Source: Cytophagales bacterium
Lineage (GTDB): Bacteria > Bacteroidota > Bacteroidia > Cytophagales > Cyclobacteriaceae
Length of the DNA: 64,000 bases
Direction: 5' to 3'
Assembly: GCA_025359125.1 (NCBI GenBank)
Contig: JANYHI010000055.1
Coordinates: 1 to 64,000 of the forward strand
Position numbers and translations under genes: made by a program. Of this stretch, positions 47,401 through 55,800 are shown piece after piece. The notes beneath the pieces were generated by a model. The model was not told where the DNA came from. It did not search any database and was given only the letters and a program-made list of their open reading frames with translations. Numbering within the stretch: position 1 is the first letter of the stretch; every line of letters begins with the position of its first letter.

Positions 47401-48248
47401 AATGTTACATGAGTCGCATTTGTATATGTTGTAATAGTCCCAAAATAAGTTCCTCCGCTTGAGCCAGCCCCAGGAATTTGAATGTCTTTGTTTACATCAC
47501 TTGCTGAAAAAGTGCCAGATGTTCTCGTAAGTGTATTTGTACCAGCTGATATGCTTGCACCATTTGTAATGCTCGTAATGCCGGAATTATAGAAACAACT
47601 TCCATTCCAACAGTTAGCCCTTTCACCTGCTCCATGTAAGAAAACTATTAGCGGATATTTATAATTTTCCACTTGACTATAATTTGCTGGAAAAAGTAGT
47701 CGATAGTTCATTTCAAAATTGCCATTAGAGTAGGTAGTGTAGTGCCCTTCTGTGTAAGCTGGCTTGGTGGCATCGCCCACGTGGAGAATTACTTTAGTCA
47801 CCGTTGTAGATGCAGGCGTAGAAATAGTTACTTGAGTGGACGAAGTATAGGTACTTATTGTAGCGGTTAATAAACCACCTGCTGGGCCTGCGCCAATAAT
47901 CTCAACTGTTTTGCCAGCATCAGAGCTTGCAAAAAAACTAGCACTAGTGGTAAGAGTGGTGCTACCTGAGGAAATTGAGCCACCGGTGGTTGATGAACCT
48001 GCAAGTGTTTTTCCACCATAAAATCTACTATTCCAACCCGAAATCATTGGGTGATAAGTCCATGTCCTCGGATCAATGTTATTGTTAACGCCATTGGTAG
48101 TTCTATTGCTATAGCTCCCCTGACGCAAAGACCTCTGTGTACCACTAGCTGTAGATTCGTAAATAATAGGTTGATTAGACTGACTGAGAGCTGATAGATA
48201 AGGAAGAAATCCAATAGCGATTAAGCCAAAGATTTTGACATATTTCAT
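41451..48248 (-). CDS. giant T9SS cargo: N-terminal esterase/PHB-depolymerase-like domain, FnIII modules, PA14-like domain, type A C-terminal sorting domain
   Basis: 'YPLIVFLHGAGER...DPDRIYIHGLSNGGSAAWEVLNTRPD'; repeated FnIII 'DTQAPTPPSNVLLLSS...GVAGYKIYNNGTTLL'; PA14-like 'GYIYITLGGTYQFKTTSDDGSMLFLQG'; CTD 'LTVFPNPSESGHFTVSG...GIYIVKVKQGDKVVYQKLIVK'. Confidence 0.92.
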   Translation of the reverse strand: MKYVKIFGLIAIGFLPYLSALSQSNQPIIYESTASGTQRSLRQGSYSNRTTNGVNNNIDPRTWTYHPMISGWNSRFYGGKTLAGSSTTGGSISSGSTTLTTSASFFASSDAGKTVEIIGAGPAGGLLTATISTYTSSTQVTISTPASTTVTKVILHVGDATKPAYTEGHYTTYSNGNFEMNYRLLFPANYSQVENYKYPLIVFLHGAGERANCWNGSCFYNSGITSITNGASISAGTNTLTRTSGTFSASDVNKDIQIPGAGSSGGTYFGTITTYTNATHVTLNNNAATSVTNKTFTYGYGTDNQYRNNDLNLTHGGQVHLEAIYNASTGSNGKKAEDPTLPTRGWPGFVFIPQNQDGWSGSGQYDQVVKSIDLLVAYYNIDPDRIYIHGLSNGGSAAWEVLNTRPDLFAGILPMSATISYGSSPVFNANIASTVTIPSWIFQGGTDTTPLSSLPETNQLVARLKAFGGTPRYYIYPTTGHGTWGAAYNEPDFFSWMLKKNKTDIQILFGDSTLCATDNSGVKLALGTGFLAYQWEQDGAIMGSGFTTSTITVTQPGTYRARFSRISATPSEAQWNKWSKPVIIRQTPAITPTITAIGTSHLPDVNNGNIIRINGPTTKDLTKNWLVDGVVNTTNTNFPTLNNKDTSNYTLRTTAGRVSLKTIPLNTCSSLESNSIYVTMATPVSLIAPVNPQLVVLNSGSIQLFWTDNTPDEMGFEIFRSSTGLAGSYNFFKLLNQGATSFTDTGLTPGTTYYYQIRAVNNTSVSTYAPISGTTTIDTQPPTAPQNLIFTNRTLSSITLSWTASTDNTGISGYNIYYGSTTVPTNSTATTFTLTGLSGNSNYLITVKAIDLAANLSAASNQLTASTTFSGLNYTYSAVNVNSLTDAGNNWTTPERTGTVANFDISLRLQDDFFNFNFSGYIYITLGGTYQFKTTSDDGSMLFLQGPFLNPNPDFTTYRIVNNDGLHGNTPVTSGNISLPSNTAQQITAIFFEQTGGQSLTVEYIGPDTNGWVTIPNSVLNSGSAPNLTPPTAPTNVVATQGGMTSINLTWTAASGANSYEIYRSVGSSNTYSIIGTVATTPFTDTGLLPSTTYNYKLKSISNTNGSSSLTATATPATTAPDTQAPTPPSNVLLLSSNYTNAGIKWDSSTDNVGVAGYKIYNNGTTLLGSSTSNTFYTTNLLPGTFYNLTVSAYDIAGNESAQSSSLASFATNAPLTFYSKAASVDLTQLTSWTDNVGGTGTIPTSFNYDGQYFVIQNSQTLNSTLGIGGAVSRIFVNDGVSLTLNQSITGILKLNGSASLNVNYDFQPTFETISPTSTVNYNTYSSIPIATYGNLVLNGSGLKNVTSGTLEVQGDLTLTNGVGINGGSSNSTTVKIGSHLITGSSVATVSADNRVNLLFANNSSHNLTANSNLSFYKITTGSTDVITLNTSSAQTLSLGSPNGGGLDLASGSSLVIGNNTLTLTDKAAVNPTNTTGKLSINNGNIQITTTATTNANFYFDATNNKVTNFTMQETGIGIIQIRSMMEIYNGLKINSGTLAANGNVTIKSTVTASASIQQIAGGGSITGNVIVERYVDPKRVYRYISTPVASLTVANWQNNFPITGSFSGASTGTGLSSNSSMFDYNETRGIGTAGYLAYPVSANTEPIQVGKGYAAYIREGTNPITWTNTGVPNQGNINLSLTGTNSPSSTTGWNLLGNPYPSDIIWSNNGWTSSGVSNVVYVRENLVGGGIQWRTWDRQSNSGTLTNGQIPAGQAFWVQTSTTNPSLQVTEAAKTAQPASSNTNFYRTGNDAPNYLFSISINNGTYQDYAYVKLTDGGTDNYDKIRDGFKNRNSFFNLSTLSADGVDLAVNDLENSFCDKIIPINLATINSGTYILQFENLDNFSLANVKLVDSYTNTTTNITSSNPQYTITVTTDAASYQNRLSLQLTRPSIISNNIVATQKDIFCRSEESVMVEVRNSQSGVAYEALSTSNSILSSQVMGNGETIYLMVPVKDLAANQNTLRVRSSFPGCSSTLLVNTKTISISELPTVTTQSSVSACLGSPFDLTASGTGTKYQWENASSGQVLRETGGTLRISVINPINAYQVTAINASGCKGAPTIILVRADSLDLPTISMTEGILKTNAIQSLQWLLDGTPIAGANMIELQPTLSGSYSVQAKNTYCARVSAPYLVTAIEDSGNRPFILTVFPNPSESGHFTVSGNSSSLESLQVNVIDMIGRDLATLPLSIEDYTKGVQLQQKISSGIYIVKVKQGDKVVYQKLIVK

Positions 48249-48598
48249 TAAAGCGAACTTTTAGATGTTTTGACTACCACGTGCATACATAGACAATGCC
48301 AGCAGTAACCTTGCAAAGATAATTTGTTTTAGCTGATTTTTATTACATGGACCTTACTCAAAAACCTTGCAAACGATGCAAAAGCGAAGTTTATTTTAAA
48401 TTGAGGTTAAATGCGAAGTTGCTCGTAAAATGAGCTGGTAATAGGTGGTATTTAACCTCTACCAATTGGGGAGTTTTATTCCCAGATTGAGAACCAATTA
48501 CCTGGTTTTAAAAACTATGCCCCCTTATAGCACAATCAAAGAAATTTGCTGTAGGAGAGGAATTTTAGACCTTTGGGATAATTCAAACTTAGCAATAG

Positions 48599-49174
48599 AT
48601 GAAGCGAAGACAAGCCATATTGAGTATTTCAGGATTAATCGGTGGTGCGTTGCTATCGTATACTGGCTATCGGTGGTTTAGGCTAACCTCGTCTCCCGAT
48701 TTTCAATACCTGCTTTCCAACAAGAAGCTGGTCGCAACTCTCACAGATATCATTATCCCAAAAACTGATTCTCCCTCCGCTAGCGAAAGTCATGTGCATG
48801 AATTTGTTATTAAGATGATCATGGAATGTTCAGATTCAAAAACCCAAAATAATTTTCTTGATGGCTTGGCAAACGTTGAAAAAGAAAGTCAGTTAATGTT
48901 CAATAAGTCGCTGCAGGATTGTTCGATAGACGAAAAGCATGTATTGATACAACGCTTGGCTGATCAAGATAAATATTCAAGCGTATTAATAGGTAAAATT
49001 AATAAGAGGATTTTTGGTAAATCATTTTTCATGTCACTCAAAGAATATACAGTAATAGGTTACTTCACTTCTGAGCAAGGCGCCACACAAGCATTACGTT
49101 ATTCTTTGGTACCCTCAGCGTATGAAACATGTAAATCCTATCAACCAAACGAAAAGGCATGGGCTACTTTTTAA
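48599..49174 (+). CDS. gluconate 2-dehydrogenase subunit 3-family protein
   Basis: 'LSNKKLVATLTDIIIPKTDSPSASESHVHEFVIKMIMECSDSKTQNNFLDGL', directly upstream of a GMC oxidoreductase. Confidence 0.88.
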   Translation: MKRRQAILSISGLIGGALLSYTGYRWFRLTSSPDFQYLLSNKKLVATLTDIIIPKTDSPSASESHVHEFVIKMIMECSDSKTQNNFLDGLANVEKESQLMFNKSLQDCSIDEKHVLIQRLADQDKYSSVLIGKINKRIFGKSFFMSLKEYTVIGYFTSEQGATQALRYSLVPSAYETCKSYQPNEKAWATF

Positions 49175-49252
49175 GATTGCCATGAATGCATCTCGCAGAT
49201 TTATGTTGACAGGAATCTTGCATCAAAATTCACCAATTAAATATTTCTCATC

Positions 49253-50953
49253 TTGAACTTAAACGTAAAGTCCAAACAAGAGCATACCTACGATGCAATA
49301 GTCGTTGGCTCGGGAATTAGTGGTGGGTGGGCTGCTAAAGAACTTACAGAACGTGGACTTAAAACACTAGTACTAGAACGTGGCCGAAATGTAGAGCACA
49401 TAAAAGATTATGAAACCGCGATGAGCAATCCATGGGATTTTGCTCTTCGTCTTCATTCCCGAGAAAAAGATTCGATTGAAGATCCGGTGCAAAGTACGGC
49501 ATACGATGAAGGTAACAAACACTTCTATGTTCGAGATCATGAACATCCCTATATTCAAGAGACACCTTTTCGCTGGATACGTGGCTATCAGGTAGGGGGA
49601 AGGTCGCTTACGTGGGGAAGGCAATGTTACAGACTAAGCGATTTAGATTTTGAAGCTAATGCAAAAGACGGCATTGCTGTAGATTGGCCCATTCGATACA
49701 AGGATATTGAGCCGTGGTATGGTTATGTCGAAAAATTTATTGGACTCAGCGGAAAAGCAGAGAACTTATCTCACTTGCCAGATGGGGACTTTCTGCCACC
49801 CATTGAAATGAATTGCTTAGAAAAATATTTTGAGGAAAGCATTCGCGAAAAATTCTCAGATCGATTAGTTACTCCTGCCCGAATTGCAAATTTAACCCAA
49901 CAACATAACGGCAGGGGACCCTGCCAATATCGTAATTTGTGTAGTAGGGGTTGCCCATTCGGTGCTTATTTCAGCAGCAATGCAGCAACATTACCGGCAG
50001 CTAATGCAACAGACAATATGACGTTACGCCCTTTTTCCATCGTGCAAGAAGTATTATATGACAAAGAAAAAAAACGTGCAATTGGCGTGAGAATAATAGA
50101 TACCATTACCAAGGAGGTAATAGAGTATTATGCTAAAATCATTTTTTTAAATGCTTCAACCATTGCAACAGCTTCTATACTGTTAAACTCAACATCAGAT
50201 GCATTCCCAATTGGTTTAGGCAATTCAAGCGGTGAAGTAGGGCATAATTTAATGGATCATTTCATCGGCACTGGTGCTGAAGGTGATTTTGATGGGTTGA
50301 AAGATCAATATTATTCTGGTCGCACGCCTGGTTCATTTTATGTGCCTCGATTTAGAAATGTAAATGAGGCTACAACCCAAAAAGAATTTTTACGCGGCTA
50401 TGGTTTTCAAGGTCGCGCTTACCGCGAAAATTGGGAAGATCAACTTTACTCCGTCCAGGGTTTTGGTGAAAAATTTAAGGAACAATTGACACAACCCGGC
50501 AACTGGAAAATTTGGATGGGGGCGTGGGCCGAGACGTTACCGTATTTTGATAATAGAATAGCATTGGATACTTCAAAAAAAGATAAGTGGGGTTTGCCTC
50601 TGGTAAAAATTCACTTCCAGTATCATGATAATGAGACTGCGATGAAAAAGGACATTCAGGCTAGCGCTGAGGAGATGTTATCAAAGGCAGGGTTTACAAA
50701 CATTCACGGCTTTAGTTACGATACTCCTGGAGGCTCGGCCGTTCATGAGATGGGCACTGCGCGTATGGGAAGAGATCCAAAAACATCTGTGATAAATGCC
50801 TTTAATCAAATGCACGATGTTCAAAATGTCTTTATCACGGATGGAAGTTGTATGACCTCTTCTGCTACCCAGAATCCCTCTCTTACTTACATGGCATTAA
50901 CAGCAAGGGCGTGTATGTTTGCTTTAGGAGAGTTGAAGAATGGAAATCTCTAA
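49253..50953 (+). CDS. GMC-family FAD-dependent oxidoreductase
   Basis: 'YDAIVVGSGISGGWAAKELTERGLKTLVLERG', 'GGRSLTWGRQCYR', 'AVHEMGTARMGRDPKTSVINAFNQMHDVQNVFITDGSCMTSSATQNPSLTYMALTARA'. Confidence 0.95.
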   Translation: MNLNVKSKQEHTYDAIVVGSGISGGWAAKELTERGLKTLVLERGRNVEHIKDYETAMSNPWDFALRLHSREKDSIEDPVQSTAYDEGNKHFYVRDHEHPYIQETPFRWIRGYQVGGRSLTWGRQCYRLSDLDFEANAKDGIAVDWPIRYKDIEPWYGYVEKFIGLSGKAENLSHLPDGDFLPPIEMNCLEKYFEESIREKFSDRLVTPARIANLTQQHNGRGPCQYRNLCSRGCPFGAYFSSNAATLPAANATDNMTLRPFSIVQEVLYDKEKKRAIGVRIIDTITKEVIEYYAKIIFLNASTIATASILLNSTSDAFPIGLGNSSGEVGHNLMDHFIGTGAEGDFDGLKDQYYSGRTPGSFYVPRFRNVNEATTQKEFLRGYGFQGRAYRENWEDQLYSVQGFGEKFKEQLTQPGNWKIWMGAWAETLPYFDNRIALDTSKKDKWGLPLVKIHFQYHDNETAMKKDIQASAEEMLSKAGFTNIHGFSYDTPGGSAVHEMGTARMGRDPKTSVINAFNQMHDVQNVFITDGSCMTSSATQNPSLTYMALTARACMFALGELKNGNL

Positions 50954-50954
50954 T

Positions 50955-51872
50955 CTATTTACCCAGCCCTATATTCTTTTTTATTGCCTTTATATTTTCG
51001 TTGAAGTCGGCTGAACTATTAGGTGAAGTCTTAGTATCGTGGTCTGCGTGTTTACTAAAAAGCGAGCCTAGATTTGCAAACGCCATCGCGACTCTATTTT
51101 TAAATGCATTCGAAAGAGAGCCATCCATACTAATCGTTCGTGTTCCAGTCCAAACTCTCGATCGGTTAGACATCACACTTTTTATTTTTCCATACTTCAT
51201 CAAATCAAACGCAAGTCGGCCATCTTCTCCCCGAATATGACTGTCTACATATCCGATTTTTAGAGCATATTCCTTTACGTAGCCCATCGTCATTCCATAG
51301 GCATTTAAAAAAGGGCGTTTAAAAGCTTTGACAAAGACCAATAGATCACTGAATGTTTCGTATAGAGTAAGTTTCCATCGCGGAGTAATCTCATCGCTGA
51401 TAAAAGAATAACGTCCGTACACACCGGATATTCCTGGTTTGGATAATTGGTTCAGCATTTCATTCACCCATTGGGGCGGGTAGAGTGTATCGGCATCCCC
51501 CGTAAGGATGTATTTTCCTTTTGCATGTTCCATACCAAGTTGCCTAGATATTCCACAACCTTGTATCTTTTGAAATACATAGCGCACGTTTAACTTTTTT
51601 AGTTGTTCCGCGGTTTTGTCTGAAGAATTATTGTCAACAAAAATAATTTCAAAAGGATACTTCGTTTCACATTTTGATAAGGAGTCAATACACCGAATTA
51701 CATTTCCCTGTTCATTGTAAGCGATAAAGACGAGAGACACTATTGGTTCATTAGATTGAATACGGTCTAACCGCTGATTGATCTCCTCAAAAAGTTCTTG
51801 TGGAAATTCATCCTCTTTATTTTTATTTAGTAACTGAAGATTAATCCACGAGGGGTTTTTAAGACGCAACAT
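50955..51872 (-). CDS. family 2 glycosyltransferase
   Basis: 'VSLVFIAYNEQGNVIRCIDSLSKCETKYPFEIIFVDNNSSDKTAEQL', 'KGKYILTGDADTLYPPQWV'; start at 51872 avoids the 62-nt overlap with the upstream gene. Confidence 0.9.
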   Translation of the reverse strand: MLRLKNPSWINLQLLNKNKEDEFPQELFEEINQRLDRIQSNEPIVSLVFIAYNEQGNVIRCIDSLSKCETKYPFEIIFVDNNSSDKTAEQLKKLNVRYVFQKIQGCGISRQLGMEHAKGKYILTGDADTLYPPQWVNEMLNQLSKPGISGVYGRYSFISDEITPRWKLTLYETFSDLLVFVKAFKRPFLNAYGMTMGYVKEYALKIGYVDSHIRGEDGRLAFDLMKYGKIKSVMSNRSRVWTGTRTISMDGSLSNAFKNRVAMAFANLGSLFSKHADHDTKTSPNSSADFNENIKAIKKNIGLGK

Positions 51873-51921
51873 TGTGCAATTTTTGCAAAGTTTGAATAAA
51901 CTAATTGGTTTACCAAATGAT

Positions 51922-52857
51922 TCAATACTTCCTTTTGAGACCTGCCGGTAATGCTTTGGGTTTGATGGATTTTTTTTTCGCAATTTTTTCTTTTCTTAAT
52001 AAAAGGGTCAACCTAAACTCATGCGTATTGAAATTGAATTGCGACACATCATTTGTTGGGAATTCGTATGAATACCCAAACTGAAATACCTTATTAACCT
52101 GAAATCCAGCATGGGCATCAGCTCCAAAATTTTGTCGATATAAACCACCGAACCACACTGTTTCCTTTACGTAAAATGTTCCGTAAACCTCCCATTGCGA
52201 TGTGGTCTGATTTGTTTTGAACAATAAAATAGGCTCGAAGCTGAGTGATGATCCTAAATTGAATTTGACGCGAATGCTCGATATACTAGCATTAAATGGG
52301 TTGATATTAATTGTTTGTAAACTTTGAACATCTACTAACATTCGATCAAAAAACTGTGGCAGCGAAAAGCCGATCACCAGATTTTTGTGTTGAAAGTTAA
52401 ATCCAGCTTGACCTTCAAAATAATAGCTATTGTTAAGGATGCGTGCAATGACCGGGTCGTTCATGTCTACTTGGTTCATATCCAATGTATTTCTGCCAAC
52501 GCCTGCCGCAATTCCGAAAGCGAGGCTTGTGTTGGTTGAAAAAGGTACTTTATAACTAAAAGCTATTTGAGCTGATGAAGTAGTAATTAATCCGCGAGTA
52601 GTATTGTGAATGGACATACCAAATCCCAATCTGTTAAGCGAGGTAGTCAAAGTAAGATTCGTGAATTTTGGAGCACCCTCTAAACCCGTCCACTGTTGAC
52701 GATACAGTATCGTCAGCTCAGATTGTTTTTTTGATCCTGCAAATGAAGGATTATAAAAAAAAGGGTTATTGTAAAAGTTATTGTAAAGAGGAACATCCTG
52801 AGCGATGCATATGAACCTCAAAAAAATAAACGGAACGATGAAAATAATTTTCTTCAT
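51922..52857 (-). CDS. PorP/SprF-family T9SS membrane protein
   Basis: 'YNNFYNNPFFYNPSFAGSKKQSELTILYRQQWTGLEGAPKFTNLTL', 'RLGFGMSIHNTTRGLITTS'. Confidence 0.95.
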   Translation of the reverse strand: MKKIIFIVPFIFLRFICIAQDVPLYNNFYNNPFFYNPSFAGSKKQSELTILYRQQWTGLEGAPKFTNLTLTTSLNRLGFGMSIHNTTRGLITTSSAQIAFSYKVPFSTNTSLAFGIAAGVGRNTLDMNQVDMNDPVIARILNNSYYFEGQAGFNFQHKNLVIGFSLPQFFDRMLVDVQSLQTININPFNASISSIRVKFNLGSSLSFEPILLFKTNQTTSQWEVYGTFYVKETVWFGGLYRQNFGADAHAGFQVNKVFQFGYSYEFPTNDVSQFNFNTHEFRLTLLLRKEKIAKKKSIKPKALPAGLKRKY

Positions 52858-55800
52858 CGAATGATAGTGATGCTGCCTGTTTCTTTTTTACTTCCGCAAT
52901 CACAAAGGTAGTAATAGACATCTTGCGGTAAAGAGCGTCCATCATGTGTGCCATCCCAATCGTTTTGGTAGCCTATTATCTCGAAAATTTTTTGACCCGC
53001 GTTGGACAGTATGATCAATTTGCAAAATTCGTATCGAGTAATATCTGGATCAAGAACCCATTTGTCGTTGGAGTTATCGCCATTAGGCGTAATGAACTTT
53101 TTCCGCGTAAACGGAGGTTGATTATCATCTGCTAGTACAGTAACGTTTATGTCGGCATGTTCCGTAGCATCACTGTTATCCGTTGCGCTAAAGCGAAAGG
53201 TATACGTACCTTGCAATAAATCCATAACCGTCAGATCATTTTCATTTGTTGTCATCGTGGCTTTCCTTCCACTGACTTGCGACCATGCGCTAGATTTTAT
53301 CGTACCGTCACTATCCGTTGCAGTTCCCTTAATCGTCACCTGATTTTTTGGTAGTTTAATCATTAAGTCAGCTCCAGCTGAAACAAATGGAGGAGTATTT
53401 GCTTTAGGCTTTACAATTAATGTCATCGTGTTAAGTCCGATAGCGTCATCATTATCTTGTACTAACAATCTAAATTGATAAATGCCTTCAACCAAATTAC
53501 TAATTGTAGGAGTTAGGGTGGATTCGCCCTTGATACTAAAAGATGCTGGCCCAGCAATTTTCGACCAAACAATTGATGCAATCGTACCATCAGCATCATT
53601 GGCTGATCCATTGGGTGTAAGGCTATTCGTTGGTAATGTGATGGTCAAATTTCCGCCAGCGTTTGCGATTGGTGGATTGTTCAATCGAACGTCAAAAGTT
53701 ATAGGAGTTCCTTCACATGTTCCTGCTTTCGGTGTAATAGTGTAACGAACACTTCCGCTGGTGGAAATTTTAGTCAGCGCTTGATTAATGTTTGTTCCTG
53801 TTCCTGAAGCGTAACCATTAACACTTCCTGAAAGAATACTGGAAGCCCAAGAGAAAGTAGTACCGGTTACATTGTTGGGATTTTGAATGATAATATTTGT
53901 TGTGCATCCGTTGCAAATTACCGAAGTGCTTGCCAAGGTGTTAATAGATGCGGTTGGAACAGGAGCTACTTGCACGTCAGTTGTAATGGATGCGCTTGTG
54001 CAATTGCCAATATTAGAAATAGCCTGAACAGTGTACCGTATCACACCTCCCATGTTGTCCGTTGTTGGTGATTGTACGATAGGGCTACCATTTCCCCCAC
54101 TAAAACCTGATACATTTCCATTAATAGCACTTGCACTCCAATTAAAAATGGAAGGAACTGAGTTGAAAGTAGAGAGTTGAATGTTAGTGGCTGAAGCACT
54201 GCAAACAGCAGAATTTAATGGCGAAACAGTTAAAACAGGCTGGTCGTATCTAGTAGTAGACACTTCAGCAACATTAGAACAATTATTCGAGTCAGTCCCT
54301 TTGATGTAGAAAGTTCCAGAAGTATTTACCGTAGATGCATTTGCAAGTTGAGTGGTTGCCAATGAATTCGTCCAATAAGAAAATATAAGTCCACTTGAAG
54401 AGCCAGAGGTTATTGCCGGAGACGTTAGATCAATTGCTGCTGGAAAACAAACGGCAGATGGATTTTTGATTACTAAGGTTGGCAAAGGGTTTACGGTAAC
54501 ACTAACAGGTTTAATATCGAAACAATCTCCTGCGTTTGTGCCTTTGATGTAGTAAATTCCTGCGGTTAGAGATGTAGGAGTTGCAAGTGGTATAGTTGCA
54601 ATTGAGTTTGCCCAATAAGTATAAGTTAAACTGGCTGGTGAAGATCCACTTGTGATTGAAGTTATTGTCAAGTCAACAGTTCCTGGTGAGCAAATCGCTG
54701 CTGGGTTGGTAATGGTTACGATAGGAGTGGGTGTGATGGATACAACTACGGGTTTAGTAGTAGAGCAAGAGTTAGCATTTGTTGCTTTGATATAATAAGT
54801 GCCTACGGTTGCAGTAGTTGGCGTTGCATATGAACTTGATGCATTTGAATCTAACCAATAAGTAAACACCAAACTAGGGGAAGAGCCAGCCGTGATAGCA
54901 GTCGCAGTTAAATCAATTGTTGCTGGAGTGCATACCGCAGATGGATTGATAATAGTTAAAGCGGGAGCAATAAATTGACTTACTGTAATAGGTTTGACAT
55001 CAAAACATCCAAATGAATTAGTTCCCTTAATATAATATATGCCCGTGCCTACTGCGGTAGGTGTTGAGAGTGCAGTAGTAGCCGTTGAGTTTGTCCAATA
55101 AGAAAATGTAAGACCTGTTATAGAGCCAGCAGTAATAGAAGCAGCTGTAATATTTGTATTGATAGAGGGACAAACCGAAGGAGGATTTGTAATCGCAACA
55201 GTTGGTACGGGATTGGCTGAAACAATTATTGGTTTAATATCATAGCATCCTGTTGTCGCTATTCCTTTTATAAAATAGGTTCCAATACTGGCAGCACTTG
55301 GTGTAGAGTATGATATGGTAGCATTCGAATCTGTCCAAAAGGTAAAGATTAAATTAGATGACGATCCTGCCGTAATGCTAGCCGTTGTAAGATTAGCTGT
55401 TCCAGATGGGCAAATAGCAGCTGGGTTTGTGATGTTAACAGTTGGTTTTGAATTTACAATAACTGTTATGGGTTTAATATCAATTGCTGCACCTAGCGTT
55501 CCTTTAATATAATAAGTGCCAGTGGTAGCCATAGCGGGTGTTGTGTATGAATTGGATGCCGCTACGTCTGTCCAATAGGTAAATGTCATTCCTGAAGTTG
55601 AGCCAGCTGTTATACTCGATGCAGTAAGATCTACCGTTGCGGGCGAGCAAACTGGTGGAGGATTGTTGACAACGAGGCTTGGTAAATTATTTTTTGATTT
55701 AGATAAAAACCATTGATATAGGTTTGGATTATGGAGGGTATTGTCTGTTCGGTAGGCAAAATTTTCCCAAATATCATGGCCTTGGCCTGGGTAGCTTGTC

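Noticed and set aside
48445-48681. 78-aa plus-strand ORF
   Set aside because: Overlaps the supported gluconate-dehydrogenase subunit 3-like start in another frame; no signature.
50848-51240. 130-aa plus-strand ORF overlapping the GMC 3' end and the GT2 gene
   Set aside because: Antisense to a well-supported GT2 gene and in a different frame from GMC.
54240-55690. Possible CRISPR or non-coding tandem repeat
   Set aside because: Periodicity is explained by tandem Ig-like protein repeats in one long ORF.
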